From: Alviniconcha marisindica
Lineage: Eukaryota; Mollusca; Gastropoda; Provannidae
Assembly (NCBI GenBank): GCA_018857735.1
Contig: JABMCL010001116.1
Coordinates: 1,296,001 to 1,360,000 of the forward strand
DNA: 64,000 bases
Direction of reading: 5' to 3'
Notes under the pieces: model-generated
What the model was told of the DNA's origin: nothing
Database searches by the model: none
Seen by the model: only the letters and a program-made list of their open reading frames with translations
Program-made: the position numbers and the translations under genes
In this document: positions 39,701-48,112 of the stretch, in pieces
How the letters are laid out: the number at the start of each line of letters is the position of its first letter
Position numbering within the stretch: the first letter of the stretch is position 1

Positions 39701-42700
39701 AGTTTAAATATTTCAGAAGTGTCATTACTTAATTTGATTACTGAAGGATCAACCTGTTAATTACTGTAAGCTGCAGGGCAGCAATGGTGCATTAAAGACA
39801 TACAAGTAAAAATGATTCGTCATGTTCAAACCGCTCATGCAGTCACACTACCTACCACACAGATGCAGACGGGCAATGAATCAAATATTAAATACCAATA
39901 AACAGTGCTAAATTTATTCACATAATTGTGATTCAAAGTTGCAACTTTAGTGACAACTGTTGCTTCCCTTACCTCATAAAGTGAAAGTGGAAATCGGCTG
40001 TGTTTGTAACTTTGGCAAAAGACCACCATCACAAGAAATCACCATCTTTTAAGGCCACAAGTTTTTGACTCTTGTCATTTTTATTTACATTCCATGTACC
40101 AAAGATCACCCCACCCCTTTTTTAAGACTACACAGGTTTTTTACTCTGTTGTTTTTATTCACATTCCTTGTAGTTTGTACCAAAGATCACCCCACCCCTC
40201 TTTTAAGACTACAGGTTTTTTACTCTGATGTTTTGATTCACATTCCTTGTAGTTTGCACCCAAGATCACCCCACCCCTCTTTCAAGTCTACCTTTTTTTT
40301 TTTTACTCTGTTGTTTTTATTTACATTCCATATACCAAAGATCACCCCACCCTGCTTTTAAGACCACAGGTTCTTGACTCTGTTGTTTTTATTGACATTC
40401 CATGTCTGATTACTCTTGTTTTTACTGACATTCCATGTCCTATTACTCTGGGTTTTTAAAAATTCACATTCCATGTCCTGTTGCTCTGTTGCTTTTATTC
40501 ACATTTCATGTCCCATTACTCTGTTGTTGTTTTATTCACATTCCATGTCCCATTACTGTGTTGTTTTTATTCACATTACATGTCCCATTACTCTGTTGTT
40601 TTTATTGACATTCCATGTCCCATTACTGCGTTGTTTTTATTCACATTCCATGTCCCATTACTGTGTTGTTTTTATTCACATTACATGTCCCATTACTGTG
40701 TTTTTATTCACATTCCATGTCCCATTACTGTGTTGTTTTTATTGACATTCCATGTCCCATTACTCTGTTGTTTTTATTCAAATTCCATGTCCGAAGGATC
40801 CCCCCTCTTTAAGGATCACTTGGTTGACTCCTTTATTCACCTCTTGTTCTGATGGACCCCCACTAAAGGTCACCCGTCTTTTGAGACCATTTAAAACTTA
40901 TTTTTTATGTTAACCTTCCTTTTAAGAGCACTTGAAAAAAGTTTGAAGTCTTTTTTTCCAGGTTTTTACCCAGTCAGGTGTGGAAATAGCAGGAGGCTGT
41001 TTTATGCTGTTGTCAGACACCCCAGGGTGCTGTTTAGGCTGTTGTCAGACACCCCTGGATGCTGTACAGGCTGTTTTCAGACAACCCCGCATGCTGTATA
41101 GGCTGTTGTCAGACACCCCAGGGTGCTCTACAGGCTGTTGTCAGACACCCCTGGGTGCTCTACAGGCTGTTGTCAGATACCCCTGGGTGCTCTACAAGCT
41201 GTTTTCAGACAACCCTGAGTGCTGTATAGGCTGTTGTCAGATACCCTGGGTGCTGTATAGGCTGTTTGCAGTCAACCCTGGGTGCTGTACAGGCTGTTGT
41301 CAGATACCCCTGAGTGCTGTACAGGCTGTTTTCAGACAACCCTAGGTGCTGTATAGGCTGTTGTCAGATACCCTGGGTGCTGTAGAGGCTGTTTGCAGAC
41401 AACCCTGGGTGCTGTACAGGCTGTTGTCAGATACCCCTGGGTGCTGTATAGGCTGTTTTCAGACAACCCTAGGTGCTTTATAGGCTGTTGTCAGACAACC
41501 ATGGGTGCTGTACAGGCTGTTTTCAGACAACCCTGGGTGCTGTATAGGCTGTTGTCAGACAACCTTGATGCTGTTTAGGCTGTTGTCAGACAGCCCGGAT
41601 GCTGTTTAGGCTGTCAGAGAACCAGGGTGTTGTTGTCAGACAACCCAGATGCTGTTTAGGCTTTCAGAGAACCAGGGTACTGTTGTCAGACAACCCAGAT
41701 GTTGTTTAGGCTTTCAGAGAACCAGAGTGTTGTTGTCAGACAACCCAGATGCTGTTTAGGCTTTCAGAGAATCAAGGTGCTGTTGTCAGACAACCCAGAT
41801 GTTGTTTAGGCTTTCAGAGAACCAGGGTGTTGTTGTCAGACAACCCAGATGTTGTTTAGGCTTTCAGAGAACCAGGGTGCTGTTGTCGGACAACCAGGTG
41901 CCTTTGTGGCTAACACACAGTCAAAGTGCTGTGCAGCCTGCTCCCTGTCATTCAGGGTGTCCCGTATGAGTGCTGTCAGGCTGATTTGACACAGCCATAG
42001 AAAGAGGAAGTTAATCATTTTCCAAGTGTGCACTCCCAGTCAAAGCATCTTGCTGTTCCTGTTCTTTACCACTGTTGGTGATTTCTGTGTACAGAGAAAG
42101 AGTCCAAGGGAGAAATGCAGCCAGCTGCTGAAATACAGCCCAAGTCTGAACCCAAAGCCAAAGCCCAGTCAAAAGTAGTAAAACCTCCGCAGCCGTCGAA
42201 GGTGTTCCAGATACCGGTGCTGAACAAACGTGTGACCACGCCAACACCTACCAGCACTGCAATAAAAACCAAGATGGCCCCACCTACAGAGCAGCCAGAT
42301 GCCAAACGGCCTCGCATGGACCAGTCATCTCCGCTGGCTCAGGGCTACAGCCCCTACCATGTGCCCACCAGCGTGCCCCAGGCTGCTGCTATGGCTGCCG
42401 CAGTCATGCATCCTGCCATTCAAGGGGGCTGCCCCATCCCCATGCCCGGCCACCACGGCGTCGTTCAACCCGCCTGGTCTCCCACCACCAACTTGTCCGG
42501 CAACCGGCCGCAGATGGCCGGGCCACAGAGTGGAATGGACTGGCACACGCCGCAAAGACGGGGATTCAAGCCAGACTCGGACCTGCAGGGCACGGAGGCT
42601 ATCTCGCCGGAGTGGGACGAGGACAGCCCGCGGCGGCCGTCCAGAGACGGCAGGCCAGCCAGCCACAGGAACGTCCCGCAGGGTTGCTCACTGGGCCGGC

Positions 42701-44395
42701 GTTCTTTGAGCCCCGCCAGGCCTTTCCGCCGTGGCAGTCGCAGTCCTGGCAGACTCCTCGCTTATCGCCGCAGCAGCAGGAGTCCCGCGAGAAGACGTCA
42801 CAGCAGCATCAGTCCAGCCCGGCTGGCATTAAGCCGACAGCGGAGCAGAAGTCCTGCCAGACACGTAGCATCCCGACGGTTCAGCAGAAGCCCTCAGCGC
42901 TCGTCGAGACAAGCCTACAGCCCCGTGAGCCAAGGCAGGCTGAGCCGCAGTCCGCGGCGATTCAGCCGTAGTCCTCGGCGACAGGGAAGGCAGGGGCGCG
43001 CCAACTACAGCCCTGTCAGCCAGGGCAGACTCAGTCGCAGTCCCGGAAGACGGGTAAGCCCCAGGACGAGAGGTCGCAGCCCAGACAGGCGACATGGCCC
43101 CAGCCCTGGTCGACAGGATCGCAGAAGTTACAGCCCCATCAGCCAAGGGAGGTTCAGCCCAGGGCGGCGAAATCGAAGTCCGGGAAGAGACGGGCATGGG
43201 CCAGGTCGGAACACAGTGAGACGCTCTAGCAAGAGCTACAGCCCAGTCAGCCAAGGGAGATTGAGCCGTAGCCCAGGAAGACGGGGTCAGAGCCCGGGAA
43301 GACCGATTCAGAGTCGGAGCCCAGGAAGACGGGGTCAGAGCCCAGGAAGACAGGTTCAGGTTCGGAGTCCAGGAAGACGGGGTCAGAGCCCTAGCAGGCC
43401 AGGCCAGAAAGGTTACAGCCCCAGGAGGCGCAGCCACAGCCCTCAAAAGAGAAGAGCCAGCCCAAGACAGAACCACGGCTCTGAGAGACACAGCGCCAGC
43501 TCAACACGACAAGGCTATGACAGCCCCAACCACAAACAAGGGCTCAAGGCCGTAGACGGACAGAGTTTGAGGAGGCAACCCCACCACCAAGAGAAACAAA
43601 GTCCAAGCCCACGCCCTCAGTCCCGACAGAGTCAGACCTCTGCCAAACAGAGCCACGGCTCCAGCAAACAGAAGCAGGGCTCTAACAAACCCAGCCCCAG
43701 CCCTGGACGGACAGGTCGCAGCGCGGGGCAAGGTCCGGGTCCGGGCGGTGCCAGGCCGGCGGGCAGCCCGGAGCGGCGCGGCAGCAGCCCCCACATGCAG
43801 GGCACTACCACCAACGCCAGCACCTCCCAGCACAGCCGGAGTCCTCACCGACCGGCGGAGAGTCGCCCGAGCAACCGAGCCGCGGAGGTGGCGGAAAGAG
43901 GAGGCTGGGTCAGCTGCGCCAACGTGCCCTCCTTCTCCGCCCCGTCCAGCACCAGGGCATCCCTCTTCCCAGCGGCGTTGTCCAGCGTGAAAACTACGTC
44001 CGCGCTCTTCCCCTCCGCGGCCTCCGTGTCCATACCCGGCCTTGACCTGCTGCTGAAGATGACAGCGGACAAGGCAGACTCGGACTCGCAAGCGAACAGC
44101 GGCGGTGTGAAGTTGTGGTCGAGGCCTGGGGAGAGAATGAGAGAGGCTACTCACAGACAGTCTGCTTTGGAGCCTGCAAAGGCGGAGCTGTATCGGCCGG
44201 AAGAGGCGAAGTCGGGTATGGCCGACGACCGGGATAAACCGCCAGAAAGAGAAACGTGGGGTGGCAAACAAGACGGTTCCATTAACTGGTGGAGAGGAGA
44301 CAAGCCAAAGTCTTCACCATTGTTTGACAAGCCAGGAAATAGGGAGGCAAGCCTTCCTAATGTATCACGTGAGTTGTGGGCTTTTTTGTTCAGTA

Positions 44396-44463
<68 letters not shown>

Positions 44464-44867
44464 AATCGCATGGTATCATAAAGGCCTTCTACATCTTTGC
44501 TCACTAATTAAATTGACATAGCAAACGTTGGGGAAATATGAAAACCGTTTAGATAGTCACAAAAAGTCACATTTTATCAGCCATAACTGCTTTATCAGCT
44601 TTACCCGTTTTGGTCTAGAACAGTCTTGGTAGCTTAGCTTGCAGGACATTTGGTCATACAGATAGAATTTGTTGTACTGTGTGTACTGATGAAGAGATAA
44701 AATTTGTTGTACTGTGTGTACTGATGAAGAGATATAATTTGTTGTACTGTGTGTACTGATGAAGAGATATAATTTGTTGTACTGTGTGTACTGATGAAGA
44801 GATAACACTAACATGGGGGGTATCACTCCCCTAGGCTTAACACGTGTAACATGTACTGTGTGTGTGT

Positions 44868-44939
<72 letters not shown>

Positions 44940-47573
44940 CAGGTGATGTTCAAGGTGGTGCCAGCCTGAAGTCGACTCGTGACCTGATGAGCTTGCGGCA
45001 GGAAGCAGCCAAGCACCTGGCCAATCTGGAGAAGACGACTAGTCCCAGGATTTCGGTCAGTTGAGTTTGTGTGTGCAGCGGTGCTTGGCGCGGTGGTTGG
45101 TCTTCGGTCGTTGTTGGCCTTTCAGAATCTGGAATGAACACAGGTGTGCTGTCTGTGGCATTGTACGACCTACGGATACTACAGTGTAGTGGGTCACGGC
45201 ACAATACATTCCGGCAGGGCTTGATGAGGATGGTGCTACAGGTGAAGGCCGACAGAACAGCCTCGTAACATCGAACATCAAACAGCAGAGAGCTTGTTTT
45301 GATTAAATAAGCTTCCAAGAATATTGATTGGCCTTCCCGACGCAGTTATTGTTTTTGTGGTTGTTTATTTCAGCTGCTGTGCAAACAGAAGCTAATAGTA
45401 TGATAGCTGATGCATCTTTATGACGTCTCTCACTTAATTTTTGACGTCCTCTTCATTTTTCCTATTGCATTTGTATTGCAGCTAATTGTCTAGAGTAGAA
45501 GACTACGCAACATTTGGTGGGTGGGGTGGGGGTATGTGGGTGTTGGGGGGTGGGGGGGTGGTGTTGTCTGTGTGTGCATACACGTGTGTGTGTGTGTTCA
45601 CCGACTGACAAGTTGTATGAATTGTTAGTACTGCTGAGAACATGATCCCGATGGCGTTGGATGTAGGCCAGGATAGTGTGTTGACCTGATGTGATCTGTT
45701 TCCAGGGACTGGAACAGAGCCGTACCCAGGACACCAGCAGAACCCATGGTGCACAAGGACCTTCAAGGTACCCCGCTTGTTAATACTGTCCAAAATAGGC
45801 ATGGTATACATCCAGTTATAACGGTCGAAAACAAGTAACGTACCCGTCTTGTTATTACTGTCCAAAATAGGCATGGTATACATCCAGTTATAACAGTCGA
45901 AAACAAGTAACGTACCCATCTTGTTAATATTGTCCAAAATAGGCATGGTATACATCCAGTTATAACAGTCGAAAACAAGTAACGTACCCGTCTTGTTATT
46001 ACTGTCAAAAATAGGCATGGCATCCATCTCGTTATAACAGTTGAGAACAGGTAACTAACCCCTCTTGTTATTACTGTCAAAAATAGGTATGGCATCCATC
46101 TCATCACAACAGTCGAAAATGGGCAAATACCCCCCTTCTTATTACAGTCAAAAGTAGGCAAAATGCCCCCCTTCTTATTACAATCAAAAGTAGGCAAAGT
46201 ACCCCCCCCCCCCCCCCCTCCCCCCATGTATTACTGTCAAAAGTAGGCAAAGTACCCCCTTGTTATTACAGTTGAAAAGAGTGTCTGAAAATGCAGCTGT
46301 TGAGAAGTCGGTAAGTTTCTGAAGATTTGTCGATGGTTGGCATGGTTGAAGGGATCAAGAAGTGGTTTTTGTTGTGTTTACTACAGCTGTCTTCACGGCA
46401 GCAGTGTCATGATAAATCCCAACGTCCCCTTGGTCAAAGGTACGGACGTAAAGAGCGCACTGTGTTGCCTGTTTCAGACCAGTGGGAGAGTCACTCGGCG
46501 GCACAGACTTCCACAAGCCCGCACTGCCCCATGATGTCCAGCCAGGCCGCGACCTGCTGCTGGTCCGTAAGCTGGCCATGGAAATGCGAGGCATTGGGGA
46601 CACCCGGCCACCCATGGATGCGGCTGCCCCAAACCCCAACCCCACCCTGGACTGGGGCAACAGCTCGGCGGGACTCGGTCGCTCTGGACATGATCGCCCG
46701 GGGTTGGATCTCACAGGATTGGATCGCCCGGGCCTCGACCGGCCTGGACGGGATGGCCCAGGTTTTGATAGGTTGGGATTGGACCGGCCGGGCTACGATC
46801 GTCCTGGATTGGACCGGCAGGGTTTCGATCGTCCGGGATTGGACCGGCCGGGTTTAGATCGCCCGGGATTGGACCGGCCAGGTTTGGATCATCAGGGATT
46901 GGATCGGCCAGGTTTAGATCGGCCTGGTTTAGACCGTCCGGGATTGGATCGGCCGGGTTTAGACCGTCCGGGATTGGATCGGCCAGGTTTAGATCGTCCG
47001 GGATTGGATCGGCCAGGTTTAGATCGTCCGGGATTGGACCGGCCAGCGTTAGATCGTCCGGGATTGGACCGGCCAGGTTTAGACAGGCTTGGATTGGATC
47101 GTTCAGGTTTTGACAGGCCGGGGTTGGAGCGTCCACACTGGGAAGAGGACCGTCCGTTGGCGGGCGGGGGAATGTGGGGGACCCAGAGAGTGCAAGACTG
47201 GGACCACGGCCGTGCAGGCCCCCAGATGAGCCGCGACATGGACCTGTCGGCCCCCCTTGGCCAGAGCAGGTCTGTGGGTACGGGTGCGAGCTACGGAATG
47301 GCTGGCAGCGGCCGAGACCTGGGACCGGGCCGAGCGCTGGCCTCGGGCTGGGGCCCTGACGGTGTGCCCGGGGCTGGGACTGCCCAGGGGGGCAGGGGAG
47401 AAGGAGGAAACTGGCAGACCACTGCAGCAATGGGAAGCCTCGGGGGCCCGGGGAATGCCGGAGGGATGGGGAATGCGCCCTTCGGAGGATCTGGTTCCTG
47501 GCTGCCGCCTCCTCAACCTCTTGACCAGCAGCCGCCCGTCCACCGCCCCTTCATGACGCGCCCACCCCTGTGA
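16640..47573 (+). CDS. Large RNA-binding type nuclear protein: RRM, three CCHC fingers, RS domain, GLDRP repeats
   Basis: Eleven exons join in phase to one 2,363-residue frame from ATG 16659 to TGA 47571-47573: 16640-18468, 19261-19399, 20941-21077, 22185-22259, 29517-29640, 35593-35786, 37255-38322, 42095-44368, 44943-45055, 45706-45767 and 46478-47573. Order: acidic start (DFPDEWMVLDDMDEE) and Lys/Ala/Ser/Pro-rich disorder with an RS patch (1-603); helical region (604-720); divergent RRM (about 726-800); acidic linker; three C-x2-C-x(n)-H-x(4-5)-C fingers starting at Cys1007, Cys1089 and Cys1133; RS domain (about 1390-1680) with SYSPVSQGRLSRSPGRR-type repeats; basic disorder; and pentapeptide GLDRP repeats (about 2070-2217). 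RRM plus RS plus fingers implies nuclear RNA processing, as in matrin-3/ZNF638-like or SR-related proteins. The orthologue is not recognised. The frame is also open upstream of ATG 16659 to the acceptor, so earlier coding exons may exist. Confidence 0.85.
18469..19260 (+). other. Gene 2 intron 1, no distinct feature
   Basis: A/T-rich sequence with no minisatellite and no recognisable ORF. Confidence 0.6.
19261..19399 (+). CDS. Gene 2 exon 2
   Basis: Acceptor GATTGCAG and donor AAGG|GTAAGG bound it. It encodes LWRFSLKLSPLEIADLGKQE and ends in a basic QNKKKKG tail. The phases match exon 1 (1) and exon 3 (2). The segment looks helical. Confidence 0.8.
19745..20620. repeat. Intron 2 minisatellite, about 65-75 bp period
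   Basis: About ten units share GTAGAGGAAACAAGATTC, AACATTTTGTAGTTTAGTG and TGCTTTCACTGTATTTTCAC. One unit (about 20383-20445) is inverted. Confidence 0.92.
20941..21077 (+). CDS. Gene 2 exon 3
   Basis: Acceptor GTGTTTCAG and donor ACAG|GTGAGT bound it. It encodes ESRLYFNRLLTTKCTMQKLF and QLQLNSKKLEIEINRKI, a likely helix or coiled segment. LFQLQ echoes the end of exon 1. Confidence 0.85.
21165..22030. repeat. Intron 3 minisatellite, about 58-60 bp period
   Basis: About fourteen units share AGTGGCCAACAACACTGCAG, TCTTTGTGTTCAGCTGTCAA and GGAAATGTGTGTGTTTTT. There are two subtypes (GGAAATGTG and GGAGGTTTG). The last, weaker unit (near 22113) abuts the exon-4 acceptor region. Confidence 0.93.
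22185..22259 (+). CDS. Gene 2 exon 4
   Basis: A 75-base exon encoding VALEMDLTAPGTLATNAATS and MLMTK, between TGTGTTTCAG and A|GTAAGG. Phase is kept on both sides. Confidence 0.82.
22575..22710. repeat. Short degenerate tandem repeat in intron 4
   Basis: About five imperfect units of TTGTTGCTGCTTCACACC(T), 24-30 bp apart. Confidence 0.6.
23050..23720 (+). mobile_element. Decayed non-LTR retrotransposon 3' end
   Basis: The plus frames show the C-terminal polymerase region: QGVNGQIAMLKLVL, later SWQPGHGGLKCTLQ, and CRTADQVADHILQTCPSCGG. The last is the Cys-rich motif (CxxxDQ..H.L..CP) at the end of many LINE polymerases. Stops separate the pieces. Confidence 0.75.
24455..24474. repeat. Poly-G tract
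   Basis: A G(n) run in intron 4 of gene 2. Confidence 0.9.
24510..25600. repeat. Diverged tandem repeat, about 280-300 bp units
   Basis: Three to four units share TCATATAATCAAAATATGAT, CTTTTGCAACCAGACTTAG, GGTNCATCATCTT and CAAGGTCAAGGCCA in the same order. The first unit opens with GGTGTATACTGGAATCACCG and a TGTCTGCC run, a form common in invertebrate dispersed repeats. Confidence 0.75.
25914..25938. repeat. TG microsatellite
   Basis: A (TG)n run in intron 4. Confidence 0.9.
27115..29085. repeat. Intron 4 minisatellite, 29-bp period, over 60 units
   Basis: The unit is close to GGAAGCCAGTGCCACAGTAC plus AACTACAAG. Because 29 is not a multiple of three, the frame rotates each unit. All three plus-strand frames and much of the minus strand are stop-poor, giving long spurious ORFs such as 28260-29084. 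A larger duplication is visible: the block around 27595-27660 recurs near 28188-28260. Confidence 0.95.
29517..29640 (+). CDS. Gene 2 exon 5, first half of RRM
   Basis: It encodes AAEDKNVHISNVPKSTTQEL and LFVVFPTAYSIQMPRDGKDKG. VHISNVP is the RNP2-like first strand, followed by helix 1, strand 2 and the loop ending DGKDKG. Acceptor CTTTGCAG and donor GG|GTAAGT bound it. Confidence 0.88.
30180..31420. repeat. Ancient, strongly decayed tandem repeat in intron 5
   Basis: The word GTCATCC(A/T)GGCA and variants recur many times at irregular spacing, often with CACCAGTCA nearby. It looks like a worn minisatellite. Confidence 0.45.
31850..32730. repeat. Intron 5 minisatellite A, about 27-30 bp, diverged
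   Basis: Units share CAGCTGGCAGCAACATCAGC and TGAAGGTCAG. Toward the end a related form GCCTGCAGCNCTAACTGAAT appears (32515-32700). Confidence 0.85.
33590..33706. repeat. TC, CA and TA compound microsatellite
   Basis: (TC)n, then (CA)n blocks, then (TA)n, adjacent to minisatellite B. Confidence 0.92.
33735..35260. repeat. Intron 5 minisatellite B, 28-bp period
   Basis: The unit is close to GAACCAACTGAGGGACATCT plus ACCCTTAG. About fifty units are present. A block containing CAAAGACCA(A/T)GTGCCTGC interrupts at 34686-34775 and recurs at 35250-35345, a higher-order duplication. Confidence 0.93.
35593..35786 (+). CDS. Gene 2 exon 6, second half of RRM
   Basis: It encodes AAVLQFRSGQCADDVMKCYT (RNP1-like strand 3 without the usual aromatic residues, then helix 2) and SVSINKTKLKLARRSS (strand 4). 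A linker follows. Acceptor ATTCTGCAG and donor AAA|GTGAGT bound it. The missing RNP1 aromatics suggest atypical RNA or protein binding. Confidence 0.87.
36560..36790. repeat. Intron 6 tandem repeat A, about 58-65 bp
   Basis: Three to four units share GAGGAAGAGACAGA, TACTGGCATG and GGGCTTACCTGTTTTC. CTTACCTG is a 5'-splice-site-like core on the minus strand. Confidence 0.85.
37025..37215. repeat. Intron 6 tandem repeat B, about 50-55 bp
   Basis: Four units share ATGATGGAT(C/T)ATTATCC, AAATTTCCTG and AAGAAAACATTAC. The array ends about 40 bases before exon 7. Confidence 0.88.
37255..38322 (+). CDS. Gene 2 exon 7, acidic linker and three CCHC-type zinc fingers
   Basis: An acidic stretch of about 180 residues leads into CELCSERF(x)8HHIKRKLC, then CGLCLQPFKSKKEIVKHWKVYKC and CVFCKREFEVRQKLLRHYTLETC. 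Each has C-x2-C, a helix-position His and a final Cys in place of the second His. Acceptor GTTGCAG and donor GTGG|GTGAGT bound it. Confidence 0.88.
38925..39415 (-). mobile_element. tRNA-derived SINE
   Basis: Read on the minus strand, 39415-39345 forms a tRNA-like head: GGGATAGCTCAGTGGTTAGA (A box) and GGGTTTGAGTCTCC (B box). The body continues to about 38925. A second copy of the body, without the head, is at 53780-54090. Confidence 0.85.
40085..40800. repeat. Intron 7 minisatellite A, 35-bp period (longer units at start)
   Basis: Longer units (about 80 bp) with AAGATCACCCCACCC at 40085-40370 give way to 35-bp units, TGTTGTTTTTATTCACATTC plus CATGTCCCATTACTC, to 40800. Confidence 0.92.
41000..41920. 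repeat. Intron 7 minisatellite B, 32-bp units then about 50-bp units
   Basis: Units of CTGTTGTCAGACAACCCTGG plus GTGCTGTATAGG repeat to about 41600. A derived unit adding CTTTCAGAGAACCAGGGTG continues to 41920. The array ends about 175 bases before exon 8. Confidence 0.93.
42095..44368 (+). CDS. Gene 2 exon 8, RS domain
   Basis: A 2,274-base exon. It has a Pro/Gln region with VFQIPVLNKR, a Pro/Ala/Met-rich part, then a long RS domain (SRSPRRFSRSPRR, SPGRRGQSP repeats and three or four YSPVSQGRLSRSPGR units), and then Ser/Pro/Gln-rich basic sequence. Its GC content is well above the flanking introns. Acceptor GTGTACAG and donor C|GTGAGT bound it. Confidence 0.9.
44398..44462. repeat. TG microsatellite at start of intron 8
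   Basis: An uninterrupted (TG)n run 30 bases after the exon-8 donor. Confidence 0.95.
44675..44806. repeat. Intron 8 tandem repeat, 35 bp, four units
   Basis: The units are near-identical: ATTTGTTGTACTGTGTGTAC plus TGATGAAGAGATATA. Confidence 0.95.
44857..44938. repeat. TG microsatellite at end of intron 8
   Basis: A (TG)n run with one TA break. It forms the sequence immediately upstream of the exon-9 acceptor. Confidence 0.95.
44943..45055 (+). CDS. Gene 2 exon 9
   Basis: It encodes DVQGGASLKSTRDLMSLRQE and AAKHLANLEKTTSPRIS, a probable helix. The acceptor GACAG directly follows a long TG tract, which serves as its upstream sequence. The donor TCG|GTCAGT is weaker than the others. Confidence 0.8.
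45706..45767 (+). CDS. Gene 2 exon 10
   Basis: A 62-base exon, GLEQSRTQDTSRTHGAQGPS, between TTTCCAG and AAG|GTACCC. The intronic tandem array starts directly at its donor. Confidence 0.75.
45768..46275. repeat. Intron 10 minisatellite, about 66-70 bp, beginning at the exon-10 donor
   Basis: Units share CTTGTTATTACTGTCCAAAA, TAGGCATGGTATACATCCAG and TTATAACAGTCGAAAACAAG. The first unit starts inside the splice site: CAAG|GTACCCCGCTTGTT matches the later CAAGTAACGTACCCGTCTTG. Shorter, decayed units (about 36 bp) and a poly-C run (46203-46218) end the array. Confidence 0.9.
46478..47573 (+). CDS. Gene 2 last exon, GLDRP repeats and C-terminus
   Basis: After acceptor CTGTTTCAG the frame reads RPVGESLGGTDFHKPALPHD. 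About thirty GLDRP-type pentapeptides follow (46680-47125), then a Gly/Met/Ser/Pro-rich tail ending HRPFMTRPPL and TGA at 47571. Confidence 0.88.
46680..47125 (+). repeat. 15-bp coding tandem repeat (GLDRP pentapeptides)
   Basis: The unit is close to GGATTGGATCGGCCG. It stays in frame for about thirty copies. Substitutions are mostly conservative (F, Y or H for L; L, Q, S or A at the last positions). The tract alternates Asp and Arg, so it is a charge-balanced low-complexity segment. Confidence 0.92.
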
Positions 47574-47705
47574 GCCACTGAGGGCCCACCCCTGTAACCA
47601 ACTGATGGCTTTGCCCGAGGTCCCACCCCTGTAACCAACTGATGGCTTTGCCTGAGGGCCCACCCCTGTAACCAGCTGATGGCTTTGCCTGAGGGTCCAC
47701 TCCCT
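47556..47705. repeat. Short tandem repeat spanning the stop codon and 3' UTR of gene 2
   Basis: Three to four units of about 38 bp share CCCACCCCTGTAACCAACTG and ATGGCTTTGCC(T/C)GAGG. The first unit contains the final codons and TGA of gene 2. Confidence 0.85.
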
Positions 47706-47934
47706 TTCTGCAAGGTATGCTGGAGCTGAAGGTATTGGAGGATGGCTCTGTGTAGTGGACTGGTGAAGTCAGGACGATCAGTGTGGTTGACTGCTGGCTG
47801 CTCTAACGGGGGCCAAACTGAAGGCAGGACTTGTCACAGCAGTCGAGCCTTCCTTTTGGACCTCCCGCTAGACAGGCTTTCTTTTTCCTGACGAGCCTGT
47901 TAATTAGGCTTTAATTAGGTGTGCTAGGAATATG

Positions 47935-48112
47935 TATGTATGTGCATCTTAGGTTTAATGACATTCACTGGTTTTAGCTGGAAATCCGATTTGATGGTGT
48001 ATGTTTCTGTCCCACTGGAAGTAAAGCAGATCTTAGGTTTAATGACATTCACTTGTTTTAGCTGGAAATCTGATTTGACGATGTATGTTTCTGTCCCACT
48101 AGAATTAAGCAG
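47935..48112. repeat. Two-copy direct repeat, about 80 bp, likely 3' UTR
   Basis: Both copies contain CTTAGGTTTAATGACATTCA, TTTTAGCTGGAAATC and TATGTTTCTGTCCCACT. No canonical AATAAA signal was found for gene 2 between the stop codon and 48800. Confidence 0.85.

Noticed and set aside
42325..44271. Minus-strand ORFs up to 256 codons opposite the RS domain
   Set aside because: They are shadows of GC-rich Arg/Ser/Pro codons on the plus strand.
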